This document shows positions 14,742 to 22,848 of a DNA stretch of 38,787 nt, in pieces. How positions within the stretch are numbered: the first letter of the stretch is position 1; each line of letters begins with the position of its first letter. Below the pieces are notes generated by a model that did not search any database, was not told the origin of the DNA, and saw nothing but the letters and a program-made list of their open reading frames with translations. Made by a program: the position numbers and the translations under genes. This DNA comes from an uncultured Clostridia bacterium (GTDB taxonomy: Bacteria > Bacillota > Clostridia > Christensenellales > Aristaeellaceae): positions 1 through 38,787 of the forward strand of contig CANQKI010000011.1 of the NCBI GenBank assembly GCA_947624355.1. Direction: 5' to 3'.

Positions 14742-14750
14742 TGCGCAAAG

Positions 14751-14790
14751 GGGCTATCGGCAAAAGGCCTTTGCCGATAGTCCTTTATTT
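14751..14790 (+). terminator. Terminator/attenuator between rpsO and pnp
   Basis: CTATCGGCAAA (14754-14764) pairs perfectly with TTTGCCGATAG (14770-14780); three more pairs, one G-U, extend the stem, and TTTATTT follows. Since I find no clear promoter between here and pnp, part of the rpsO transcripts probably reads through, so this may set the rpsO to pnp ratio. Confidence 0.8.
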
Positions 14791-14845
14791 CGTTCCCTGG
14801 GCAGGGGCCCGGGGAATGTGAGTGTGTGAGGAGAGGAAGAAGAAA

Positions 14846-17008
14846 ATGGATTACAAAGAGTACTCAATGGAATTTGCGGGCCGCACTCTGACGCTGGAAT
14901 TCGGCAAATACGCCCAGCAGGCGGGCGGCTCCGTGCTGGTTCGCTACGGCGATACGGCGCTGCTGGTGAACGCCACCGCGTCGGACAAGCCCCGGGAGGG
15001 CGTGGATTTCTTTCCGCTGACCGTGGATTTTGAAGAAAAGCAGTATGCCGTGGGCAAGATTCCCGGCGGCTATTTCAAGCGCGAAGGCAAGCCCACCGAA
15101 AAGGCGACGCTTACCTGCCGCCTCATCGACCGGCCCCTGCGCCCCCTGTTCAACAAGGGCATGCGCAATGACGTGCAGGTGGTCTGCCAGACCCTGTCCG
15201 TCGACCCCAACAATCCCCCTGAATTCCCGGCCATGCTGGGCTCCTCCATCGCCCTGATGGTGAGCAACATTCCCTGGGGAGGCCCCACGGCTGCCGTGGT
15301 GGTGGGCCGGGTGAACGGCGAATACGTCATTAACCCCAACCTGGAGCAGGCCGCCAAGTCGGATATCCACGTCACCGTCGCCGGCACCAAGGACGCCATC
15401 ATGATGGTGGAAGCCGGGGCCAAGGAAGTAAGCGAAGACGTGATGATGGACGCCATCCTCTACGGCCACCAGTTCATCAAGGAGTTGGTCGCCTTCCAGG
15501 AAAAGATCACCGCCGAAATCGGCAAGGAAAAGAGCGACTTCCCCCTCATTACCACCGGGGACGACGTGAAGGCCGCCGTGCGGGAATACGCCCTGGACAA
15601 GTGCAAATACGTCTATTCCACCTATGTGCGCAAGGAGCGCCAGGCCCGGGAGGCCGAGGTTTCCCAGGATGTGGCCGAGCACTTTGCGGATATTTTCCCC
15701 GGCCGGGAGGGCGAAGTAGCCGACGCGCTGTATTACCTCAATAAAGAGGTCATGCGCCGGAAGATTTTGGACGAGGGCATCCGTCCCGACGGCCGCCAGG
15801 TTACCGAAGTGCGCCCCATCTGGTGCGAAGTGGGCGTGCTGCCCCGCACCCACGGCAGCGCCGTGTTTACCCGCGGCGAAACCCAGGCCCTCACCGTGAC
15901 CACCCTCGGCATGGTGTCCGAGGCCCAGCAGCTGCTGGACGGCCTGACCACCGAGGAAGAAACCAAGCGCTACATGCACCAGTACAATATGCCGTCTTAT
16001 GCTACCGGCGAAGCGGGCCGCCTGCGCAGCCCCAACCGCCGGGAAATCGGCCACGGCGCCCTGGCGGAGCGAGCCCTGGTGCCCGTGATTCCCTCCGAGG
16101 AGGAATTCCCCTATGCCATGCGCGTGGTTTCCGAAATCATGAGCAGCAACGGCTCCTCCTCCATGGCTTCCGTGTGCGGCAGCACCCTGTCCCTGATGGA
16201 CGCGGGCGTGCCCATTCACGCGCCGGTGGCCGGCGTGGCCATGGGCCTCATCCAGGATACGGAGAGCGACAAGATCGCGGTGCTTACCGATATCCAGGGT
16301 CTGGAAGACTTCCTGGGGGATATGGACTTTAAGGTGGCCGGCACCATGAACGGTATCACCGCCATCCAGATGGATATCAAGATCAAGGGCATCAACCGGG
16401 AAATCCTCTCCCGCGCCCTGAACCAGGCGCTCAAGGGCCGCCTGCATATTCTGGAAATCATGCTGAACACCCTGGGCCGTCCCCGGGAGAACCTCAGCAA
16501 GTACGCTCCCAAGGTGATCAACTTCACCATCAACCCCGAAAAGATCCGCGAGGTCATCGGCCCGGGCGGCAAGATGATTAACAAGATCATCGCCGAAACC
16601 GGCGTCAAGATCGACATCGAGGACGACGGCCGCGTCTTCATCGCCACTTCCGATCAGGCGGCGGCGGACAAGGCGAAGTCCATCATCCTGGGCATTGCCA
16701 AGGATATCGAAGTGGGCGATGTGTTCACGGGCAAGGTGGTCCGCATCATGAACTTCGGCGCCTTTGTGGAACTGGTGGGCGGCAAGGACGGCATGATCCA
16801 CATTTCCAAGCTGGATAACAAGCGGGTGGAAAAGGTGGAGGACGTGGTCAATATCGGCGACGAGCTGGAGGTCAAGGTGTGCGAGATCGACTCCCAGGGC
16901 CGCATCAACCTGATCCGCAACGACATCGTGTACGATAACCCGACCTTCACCCGTTCGGCTCCCGGTACCCGCCCGCCCCGCAGGGACGGCAGACCCGACC
17001 GCCGGTAA
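14846..17008 (+). CDS. pnp: Polynucleotide phosphorylase
   Basis: PNPase degrades RNA 3' to 5' with phosphate. The 720-residue protein has all expected domains: a first RNase PH domain (about 1-220), a helical linker, a second catalytic RNase PH domain (about 310-540, with [24 protein letters not shown] and the later [26 protein letters not shown] containing catalytic aspartates), a KH domain ([25 protein letters not shown]) and an S1 domain ([20 protein letters not shown]). It ends in a basic Arg/Pro tail. ATG 14846 follows AGGAGAGG at 14829-14836 by nine bases; a longer in-frame GTG at 14822 overlaps that site. Confidence 0.97.
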   Translation: MDYKEYSMEFAGRTLTLEFGKYAQQAGGSVLVRYGDTALLVNATASDKPREGVDFFPLTVDFEEKQYAVGKIPGGYFKREGKPTEKATLTCRLIDRPLRPLFNKGMRNDVQVVCQTLSVDPNNPPEFPAMLGSSIALMVSNIPWGGPTAAVVVGRVNGEYVINPNLEQAAKSDIHVTVAGTKDAIMMVEAGAKEVSEDVMMDAILYGHQFIKELVAFQEKITAEIGKEKSDFPLITTGDDVKAAVREYALDKCKYVYSTYVRKERQAREAEVSQDVAEHFADIFPGREGEVADALYYLNKEVMRRKILDEGIRPDGRQVTEVRPIWCEVGVLPRTHGSAVFTRGETQALTVTTLGMVSEAQQLLDGLTTEEETKRYMHQYNMPSYATGEAGRLRSPNRREIGHGALAERALVPVIPSEEEFPYAMRVVSEIMSSNGSSSMASVCGSTLSLMDAGVPIHAPVAGVAMGLIQDTESDKIAVLTDIQGLEDFLGDMDFKVAGTMNGITAIQMDIKIKGINREILSRALNQALKGRLHILEIMLNTLGRPRENLSKYAPKVINFTINPEKIREVIGPGGKMINKIIAETGVKIDIEDDGRVFIATSDQAAADKAKSIILGIAKDIEVGDVFTGKVVRIMNFGAFVELVGGKDGMIHISKLDNKRVEKVEDVVNIGDELEVKVCEIDSQGRINLIRNDIVYDNPTFTRSAPGTRPPRRDGRPDRR

Positions 17009-17034
17009 CAACCGGTCATAAAAAACACCATTTC

Positions 17035-17293
17035 AGGGGAAACTGCACAATGTTTCCCCTTAACCCTGTCCAAAAAGCAGTAACATGACTCTGGGGATGT
17101 ATGAAGGGGCCGCAGCCCCTTCATTTTCAATCCGCAGAACCGGCTTTGCCGGTTCGAGGAGAAGTCAGAATGACTTCTTCCTCTATCATTTTCCGGCCGT
17201 GATGCAAAGCATCACAGGAAAATGATGAAAACGATGCAGGAACGCGAAAGCGATCCTGCATCGCAGGGTGTCGAAAACTTGTTTTCGATACCC
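17035..17293. repeat. Array of seven consecutive hairpins between pnp and the M16 peptidase gene
   Basis: This 303-base gap is almost wholly made of inverted repeats: (1) 17035-17060, nine pairs; (2) 17101-17124, ten pairs; (3) GAACCGGC-ttt-GCCGGTTC, 17137-17155; (4) 17156-17183, twelve pairs with one bulge around a gaa loop; (5) nested, TCATTTTCC with GGAAAATGA (17186-17225) enclosing GTGATGC-aaa-GCATCAC; (6) CGATGCAGGA with TCCTGCATCG (17232-17263) topped by a GAAA tetraloop; (7) thirteen pairs with one G-U, 17266-17293. None has a T-run, so they are not ordinary terminators. The array ends two bases before the AAAAGGAG of the next gene. Origin and function are unknown. Confidence 0.8.
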
Positions 17294-17311
17294 TTAAAAG
17301 GAGCGTATTCC

Positions 17312-18556
17312 ATGGAAAAATTCGTTCTCCAAAACGGGCTGACCGTGCTGGCCGAGCCCATGCCGTACCTCCGTTCCTGCTCCATCGGCGTGTGGGTGAA
17401 GGCGGGCAGCATGCTGGAATCGCCGGAAGAAAACGGCCTGTCCCATTTTATGGAGCACATGGCCTTCAAAGGCGCGGGCAGCCGCACGGCCCGGCAGATC
17501 GCCGAGGAAATGGACGCCGTGGGCGGCATGCTGAACGCCTCCACCAGCAAGCTGTGCACCAATTATTACGCCAAGGTTATCGACGAGGATCTCCCCCTGG
17601 CGGCCGATATTCTGTCCGACATCGTGTGCCGCCCGACCCTGGACCAGGGGGAAACGGACAAGGAGCGGGGCGTGGTGCTGGAAGAAATCAGCATGGTGGA
17701 GGATTCCCCCGAGGACGTGGTGTTCGACGTGCTGGCCGAGGCCGTTTTCGGAAAACAGGCCCTGGGGCAGACCATCCTGGGCCCGGCGGAGCGCATTGCG
17801 GCCTATCAGCCCGGCGACCTGCGGGCCTTCCGCGCCCGGCATTACGGGCCACGGAACGCCGTGGTGGCGGTGGCCGGCCATGTGGAAACGGATGCGCTTC
17901 GGGACTTAATGGAAGAAAAATTCGGCTCCTGGCAGGGGGCGGCGGGGGAGAGCTTCCCCGAAACCACAGCCATTGCCGAGCCCTGCAAATTGGCCCGGGA
18001 TAAGGACACCGAGCAGGTGCACCTGTGCCTGTCCTTCCGGGGCGCCGAAATGGGCAGCCCGGACGTATACCCCGTCGCCGTGCTCAACAATATTTTCGGT
18101 GGCGGCATGTCCTCCCGCCTCTTCCAGCGCATCCGGGAGGAACTGGGCATGGCGTACTCCGTCTACACCGGCCCCAGCAATTACCCCCATTGCGGGGAAT
18201 TCACCGTGTACGCCGCCACATCCCCCAAGCACGCGAAAACGGTGCTGGAGCAGATCGATATTGAAATTGAGAAGCTGCTGGAAAAGGGCTTTACCGAAAA
18301 GGAATTCACCATGGCCAAGGCCCAGCTCAAGGGCGGCTTTATCCTGGGGCTGGAAAGCGCCTATAACCGCATGAACGCCCTGGGCCACAACCAAATTCTG
18401 CTGGGCCGGGTGATTCCGCCGGAAGAAACCATTGCTTCCATCGAAAAGGTCACGCCGGAGGACGTGACCGAAATCGCCCGCCGCATCCTGACCGGCCCCC
18501 GGGCTTACGCCGTGGTGGGCCGCAAAGCGGAGCGGTATCTGCAATATATGAAATAA
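17312..18556 (+). CDS. M16-family zinc metallopeptidase (processing-peptidase-like)
   Basis: A 414-residue protein of the pitrilysin/processing-peptidase clan. The inverted zinc motif HxxEH is present as H45-F-M-E48-H49 within NGLSHFMEHMAFKG, and the third ligand glutamate lies in the downstream RGVVLEEISMVEDSPEDV segment. The two halves typical of single-chain half-size M16B enzymes are visible, the second with FGGGMSSRLFQRIREELGMAYSVY. No signal peptide is seen, so it acts in the cytoplasm, often on peptides. AAAAGGAG at 17296-17303 places the start at ATG 17312; the reading upstream runs through the hairpin array. This gene follows pnp in many Bacillota. Confidence 0.93.
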   Translation: MEKFVLQNGLTVLAEPMPYLRSCSIGVWVKAGSMLESPEENGLSHFMEHMAFKGAGSRTARQIAEEMDAVGGMLNASTSKLCTNYYAKVIDEDLPLAADILSDIVCRPTLDQGETDKERGVVLEEISMVEDSPEDVVFDVLAEAVFGKQALGQTILGPAERIAAYQPGDLRAFRARHYGPRNAVVAVAGHVETDALRDLMEEKFGSWQGAAGESFPETTAIAEPCKLARDKDTEQVHLCLSFRGAEMGSPDVYPVAVLNNIFGGGMSSRLFQRIREELGMAYSVYTGPSNYPHCGEFTVYAATSPKHAKTVLEQIDIEIEKLLEKGFTEKEFTMAKAQLKGGFILGLESAYNRMNALGHNQILLGRVIPPEETIASIEKVTPEDVTEIARRILTGPRAYAVVGRKAERYLQYMK

Positions 18557-18603
18557 GGCCCTCCCGAAGGAGAGCCTGAGGCTCCGAAAACGGGGCCTTT
18601 TTT
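18555..18603 (+). terminator. Terminator after the M16 peptidase gene
   Basis: AAGGCCC (18555-18561) pairs with GGGGCCTT (18592-18599) around an inner small hairpin; six T follow within TTTTTTG. Its first arm overlaps the stop codon. It may also serve weakly for the opposing operon. Confidence 0.75.
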
Positions 18604-18605
18604 GT

Positions 18606-19622
18606 TTACAGCGCCGCGATTTCCTGCTCCGCCCGGGTCATGGCAGCCTCCAGGCCGTCGCAGAAGGCGTCGAAGTCCGGATCGGGCGTCTGCATTTCGG
18701 GATGGGACAGGAAATACCCCACGGCAGCCGGGCCGCTTTCATCGAAACGGTACTGGGCCTGATACCCCGGCACGAGCCTGTGCAGTTTGGCGTTATCGAA
18801 AATCACGGTGTTGGATTTGTCCCCCAGCAGCGCGCCGGAATAATCGTACCGGCGGCATTTCGCCAGGATTGCGGAGGGAACATAGCAGGGCCTGTATGCC
18901 GCGCCCAGCGCGCCCGCGACGACCTCCATAATCTGGTTCCAGGTGAGCAGTTCCTCGGACGTGATCTGCACGGCCTCGCCGATGGCGTGGATGTTGCCCA
19001 TAAGCCCTACGAAAGCGGGGGCGAAATCCCGGCTGCTCATGACGGCCCACAGGCTGCTGCCGTCCCCGGGCACGGGCACGGTTTTGCCCTTCATTATCCG
19101 GTCCAGCACCTGCCAGGGCCCCTTGTCCCCATGGATGGGCAGGGGCAGGGAACGCTCGGAAAAGGTGTGGCTGGGGCGCACGACGGTCACGGGGAAGCCC
19201 TGCTGCCGGTAGGCGTTCATGAAGATTTCCTCGCAGGCCGCCTTGTTCCGGGAATACTGCCAGTAGGGGTTATGCAGGGGCGTGGACTCGGTGATGACGG
19301 GGGAGGACAGGGGTTTCTGATAGGCGGAAGCGGATGAAATGAAGATGAACTGGCGCACCTTCCCCGAAAACAAACGGATATCCCGCTCGGCCTGGCCGGG
19401 CACGAAGCAGATGAAATCGGCCGCAACGTCGAAGGTTTCGTTCTTCAAAAGCTCCGCCACGGCCTTTTCGTCGCCGATATCGGCGGTCAGCTGCCGTACG
19501 CCGGGAACGTCGCTCGCCCTCGTGCCCCGGTTGAGCAGCGTCAGGTCCCACCCTTTTTGGACCAGCAGTTTGGATATTTCGGTGCTGATGACGCCCGTAC
19601 CGCCGATAAACAGTGCCTTCAT
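18606..19622 (-). CDS. NAD-dependent epimerase/dehydratase (extended SDR)
   Basis: A 338-residue extended short-chain dehydrogenase/reductase. It opens with MKALFIGGTGVIS, the GxxGxxx-type nucleotide-binding loop, has the active-site YSRNK (Tyr and Lys of YxxxK) and FISSASAYQ just before it. The C-terminal half is the substrate-binding part, as in UDP-sugar epimerases and the mRNA-binding CSP41-like branch. The substrate cannot be read. I start at ATG 19622, following AAGGAAGG; ten more open codons upstream overlap the transporter gene. It begins 17 bp after trpZ and so is probably the last gene of the T-box-controlled operon, an odd partner for a tryptophan transporter. Confidence 0.85.
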   Translation of the reverse strand: MKALFIGGTGVISTEISKLLVQKGWDLTLLNRGTRASDVPGVRQLTADIGDEKAVAELLKNETFDVAADFICFVPGQAERDIRLFSGKVRQFIFISSASAYQKPLSSPVITESTPLHNPYWQYSRNKAACEEIFMNAYRQQGFPVTVVRPSHTFSERSLPLPIHGDKGPWQVLDRIMKGKTVPVPGDGSSLWAVMSSRDFAPAFVGLMGNIHAIGEAVQITSEELLTWNQIMEVVAGALGAAYRPCYVPSAILAKCRRYDYSGALLGDKSNTVIFDNAKLHRLVPGYQAQYRFDESGPAAVGYFLSHPEMQTPDPDFDAFCDGLEAAMTRAEQEIAAL

Positions 19623-19639
19623 ACCTGACCTTCCTTTCT

Positions 19640-20413
19640 TCAGTTGCCGCATTCAATGCTGATTTCGTTGAAGATTTTAAGCAGATCGTCGATATGGGTA
19701 TTATCCTTCATTTCGTCCCGCTTGTCAAGCACGATATCCCCCTGGTGCATCATGATGATGCGGCTGCCGTATTCCAGGGCGTAGCGCAGGTTATGGGTGA
19801 CCATGAGGGCGGTGAGTTTCTTTTCCCGGACCACCTGGTCGGTGAGTTCCATGATAATGTCCGCCGTTTTGGGGTCCAGGGCGGCGGTGTGCTCGTCCAG
19901 GATCAGGAAAGAAATGGGGGTCATGGTGCTCATGAGCAGGGCCAGGGCCTGTCTTTGCCCGCCGCTCAGGGAACCCACGCGGGCTTCCAGCATGTCTTCC
20001 AGTCCCAGATTCAGGGGCCGCAGAATTTCCCGGTAATACGGGATGCGCTTTTTATCTGTGCCCGGCCGCAGGTTGGAGGGCTTGCCCTTGTGCTCGGCCA
20101 GGGACAGGTTTTCCAGAATGGTCATGGAGGCGCAGGTGCCCATGGCGGGGTTCTGGTATACCCGGCCGATAAGGCGGCTGCGGATGTGCTCCTTTTGCCG
20201 GGTAATGTCCTGCCCGTCCATCATGACCTGACCCCGGTCCACCGGAATGGAGCCGCAAAGCAGGTTCAGAAGCGACGTTTTGCCCGAACCGTTGCTGCCC
20301 ACAATGGATACAAATTCTCCCGTGCCCACGGTCAGGGAAAAATCCTGAAACAGCACCTTTTCCCGCACGGAGCCGGGGTTATACGTTTTATCGATATGCA
20401 GCATTTCAAGCAT
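19640..20413 (-). CDS. trpZ: ABC transporter ATPase of the TrpXYZ type
   Basis: A 257-residue ATPase with Walker A GSNGSGKTS (about 40-48), signature LSGGQRQA, Walker B FLILDEHTAALDP and the H-loop histidine in VTHN. In the Walker B context the residue after DE is H rather than the usual P, as is common in this transporter group. It energises import of the substrate bound by the neighbouring TrpX-like protein. It overlaps the permease gene by eight bases. The tryptophan assignment rests on family and on the T-box in front of the operon. Confidence 0.85.
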   Translation of the reverse strand: MLEMLHIDKTYNPGSVREKVLFQDFSLTVGTGEFVSIVGSNGSGKTSLLNLLCGSIPVDRGQVMMDGQDITRQKEHIRSRLIGRVYQNPAMGTCASMTILENLSLAEHKGKPSNLRPGTDKKRIPYYREILRPLNLGLEDMLEARVGSLSGGQRQALALLMSTMTPISFLILDEHTAALDPKTADIIMELTDQVVREKKLTALMVTHNLRYALEYGSRIIMMHQGDIVLDKRDEMKDNTHIDDLLKIFNEISIECGN

Positions 20414-21323
20414 GCTTTTTCCCTCCCTTCCGTTTGATGAGGCCGGTGCAGAGAATCAGCAGGAACAGTGCGGCGGTAATGAGCTTTAAGTCGCTGGCCG
20501 CCATGCCGCAGGCAATGGCCAGGGCCACGCACATTTTGTAGAGGACGGAGCCAGCAATGGCGGCGGTGGTGTTCCGGACGAAGGAAACCCTGGAAAACAG
20601 GTTCACGCCGATAATCACGCTGGCCAGGCCCAGTACCATGGCGCCCGTGCCCATGGAAATTTCAAACATCCGCTGCTGCTGGCACAGCACGGCGCCGGAC
20701 AGGGCGGCCAGGCAGTTGGCCAGCACCAGGCCCACGATTTTGACCGTGCCCTTGTCCTTGGCCAGCGCCGTCACCACCACGTCGTTGTCGCCCACCGCCC
20801 GGAGCAGATATCCCGCCCGGGTTTTCAGGAAGGCGTCCAGCAGCAGCTTCACGACCAGCACCAGCGCGAAGGCAATGATCAGCGTGGCGTAATCCCGGGG
20901 CAGAAAATCCGCCACGGGATTATTGCGGAACAGCGTCACCGCCGTGCGCGGCACGGAAAGGAGGGAGGTGCCGCCGGTAATGTGCAGGTTGATGGAATAG
21001 AGGCCGGTCATCATGATGATGCCCGAAAACAGGTCGCGCACCTTGAGCTTTACGTGAATGAGCCCGGTGCAAAGCCCTGCCGCCCCGCCCGCCAGCCCGG
21101 CAAGGAGCAGGGCCAGGAGGGGGTTCATGCCGTGCACGATCAGACTGGTGGACACAGCGCCGCCCAGGGGAAAGGAGCCGTCCACCGTCAGGTCCGGAAA
21201 ATCCAGAATGGTATAAGTAATCAGGATGCCCAGCACCAGCAGGGCATAGATGAGGCCCTGCTCCAGGGTGTTGGGCAGGGCGTTCATGAAGTTTCCGCCG
21301 ATTTTGGCGAGGGCGTTCAGCAT
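20406..21323 (-). CDS. trpY: ABC transporter permease of the TrpXYZ type
   Basis: A 305-residue integral membrane protein with about eight or nine hydrophobic segments, in the branched-chain/ribose-type permease superfamily (BPD_transp_2). It begins inside with LPNTLEQGLIYALLVLGILITYTILDFPDLTVDGSFPLGGAV, the family's first helices and conserved DLTVDGSF, and ends in a basic cytoplasmic tail. AAAGGAA lies about nine bases before the ATG. It forms the membrane channel with the ATPase gene it overlaps, and the binding-protein gene lies 69 bp upstream. Confidence 0.85.
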   Translation of the reverse strand: MLNALAKIGGNFMNALPNTLEQGLIYALLVLGILITYTILDFPDLTVDGSFPLGGAVSTSLIVHGMNPLLALLLAGLAGGAAGLCTGLIHVKLKVRDLFSGIIMMTGLYSINLHITGGTSLLSVPRTAVTLFRNNPVADFLPRDYATLIIAFALVLVVKLLLDAFLKTRAGYLLRAVGDNDVVVTALAKDKGTVKIVGLVLANCLAALSGAVLCQQQRMFEISMGTGAMVLGLASVIIGVNLFSRVSFVRNTTAAIAGSVLYKMCVALAIACGMAASDLKLITAALFLLILCTGLIKRKGGKKHA

Positions 21324-21392
21324 GGAAAAAGATTCCTTTCATCAGGGCGGGCGCCGGAGAAAATTCCGACGCCCGCGCCCGGTCGTTCAGTT

Positions 21393-22382
21393 TTATTCGG
21401 CGGCTTCGGCCATATCGGTGGCGGTGGCCAGCACGTCTTCGGGCAGCGTGATGCCGAGGTCAGCGCACACCTTGCTGTTATAGGACAGGGTGCTCTCCGT
21501 CACTTCCAGGTAGGGGATGGAGGCGGCGTCCTCGCCGTCCAGCACCCGGGCGGCCATGAGGCCGGTGTCATAGCCCAGTTTCACGTAATCCAGGCCCACA
21601 GCGGCGGCGCAGCCCTTCGTTACCTGTTCCACTTCGCTGCCGAACACGGGAATCTTATCCTCGCCGGCGGCTTCCAGCACCACGTCCAGGAACTGCACCA
21701 CGGTGTTGTCCGTCAGCATGCACAGGCAGTCCACCTGGGGAAGCAGCGTGGGCAGCGCCAGGGGAATATCCGCGCCGGCGGTAATGCTCTGGGGCACAAT
21801 TTCGAAGCCGAAATCGGCGGCGGCCTCCTGATACATGCCAAGCTGCACCTGGCTGTTCACTTCACCCACGGTGTAGAGGATGCCGATGTTCTTGGCCTCG
21901 GGCAGCAGATCCCGGATGGCCTGCAGCTGGAGGGAAACGGGAATCAGGTCGCTGGAGCCGGTCACATTGCCGATGCCCAGCTTGTTTTCGTCGGCCAGGC
22001 CCGCTTCCTCGGGCGCGGATACGGCAGTGTAGACCACGGGGATGTCCTTATCCGCAGTCGCTTCCACGGCCGATACGGCGATGGGGGTGGCGATGGCGCA
22101 GATCAGGTCGTAATTATTGCTGGCAAAGCTGCCGGTAATGGATACGGCCAGGTTCATGTCGGCGTTGGCGTTCTGGTAATCCACCGTCAGGTTTTCGCCT
22201 TCCACATAGCCGCCTGCCGCCAGGCCCTGCAAAAAGCCTTCCCGGCAGTTATCCAGGGAGCCGTGCACGGCGAACTGGGCGATGCCGATGGTGACGTCTT
22301 TCTTTTCTTCTTCAGCCTGGGCGCACAGGGTGAGGGACAGAACCAGAACCAGGGACAGGATGACCGCAACGAGCTTTTTCAT
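21393..22382 (-). CDS. trpX: ABC transporter substrate-binding protein, TrpX-type
   Basis: A 329-residue exported binding protein of the ABC_sub_bind (COG2984) family. A signal peptide (MKKLVAVILSLVLVLSLTLCAQA) is followed by VTIGIAQFAVHGSLDNCREGFLQGLAAGGY, the family's opening, and later NIGILYTVGEVNSQVQ and the hinge segments of the periplasmic-binding-protein fold. The cysteine near residue 20 sits in LTLC, so lipoprotein anchoring is possible. AAGGAGG eight bases before ATG 22382 sets the start; the frame upstream runs into the T-box terminator. First gene of the trpXYZ-epimerase operon, with the T-box directly in front. Confidence 0.88.
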   Translation of the reverse strand: MKKLVAVILSLVLVLSLTLCAQAEEEKKDVTIGIAQFAVHGSLDNCREGFLQGLAAGGYVEGENLTVDYQNANADMNLAVSITGSFASNNYDLICAIATPIAVSAVEATADKDIPVVYTAVSAPEEAGLADENKLGIGNVTGSSDLIPVSLQLQAIRDLLPEAKNIGILYTVGEVNSQVQLGMYQEAAADFGFEIVPQSITAGADIPLALPTLLPQVDCLCMLTDNTVVQFLDVVLEAAGEDKIPVFGSEVEQVTKGCAAAVGLDYVKLGYDTGLMAARVLDGEDAASIPYLEVTESTLSYNSKVCADLGITLPEDVLATATDMAEAAE

Positions 22383-22436
22383 GGGGGAACCTCCTTCAAA
22401 ATATGTATTTTGATGGATTTTCGTTGAGCCGTGGAA

Positions 22437-22770
22437 TAGAAAACGCCTCAAGCAAATTGCTTGAGGCGGATGTTCCGCGGTACCACTCAGCTTGGCCTTT
22501 CGGCCCACTCATCTCCGTATGCCATCACATACGCCGCCATGATAACGGGTGCGGATCCCGTTGCTTCCTACTTGCCGTCCGGCCTTTGGCTTCGGTCCCG
22601 CGCCCGGCCCTTGGTTCATGGCCCCGGCACGTTTCCTTCCGTCCTCCAGCCTTCGGGTTTCAGAAGCACCCTCGGAAGTCCATTCAGCCCGGTTCCCTTT
22701 GCCGCATTCCCACCGCCGGCGGCTCTCTTTGAAAGGAAAATCCCTGCTTACTACTCTTCCTCACAGGTTA
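22437..22770 (-). ncRNA. T-box riboswitch with UGG (Trp) specifier, upstream of trpX
   Basis: The 466 bases between trpX and the xylanase gene are filled by this leader and its promoter. Read on the minus strand it shows the Stem I elements GAGGAAGAGTAGTA and AGAGAGCC, then TGAA-TGG-AC with the specifier UGG at 22682-22680, and the T-box core GAGTGGTACCGCGG (about 22488-22475) whose UGGU bulge faces the tRNA acceptor end. The terminator CGCCTCAAGC-N5-GCTTGAGGCG (22468-22444) and TTTTC follow. Uncharged tRNA-Trp would favour antitermination, so the transporter is made under tryptophan shortage. Confidence 0.9.
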
Positions 22771-22777
22771 TGGCCCT

Positions 22778-22806
22778 ATGATAATCGCAAATTTTTTGTT
22801 TGTCAA
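22778..22806 (-). promoter_or_regulatory. Promoter of the T-box/trpXYZ operon
   Basis: On the minus strand TTGACA (22806-22801) and TATCAT (22783-22778) are 17 bases apart, just before the T-box leader. No terminator is seen between the xylanase stop at 22849 and this promoter. Confidence 0.85.
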
Positions 22807-22848
22807 CAGGTTTTCAGTGGAAAAATTGTATTGAAATTGTATTTGACA

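Noticed and set aside
14864..17011. Long minus-strand open frame (715 codons) opposite pnp
   Set aside because: pnp is unmistakable on the plus strand; the reverse reading is low-complexity His/Gly/Val and has no ribosome-binding site.
17035..17293. CRISPR array
   Set aside because: The units are individual palindromes of different sequence, not identical direct repeats with spacers.
17222..17311. Thirty extra N-terminal codons for the M16 peptidase
   Set aside because: They translate the hairpin array; the AAAAGGAG site and family start point to ATG 17312.
20982..22427. Plus-strand open frame (481 codons) opposite trpY and trpX
   Set aside because: Shadow frame of two clear transporter genes; composition typical of antisense reading.
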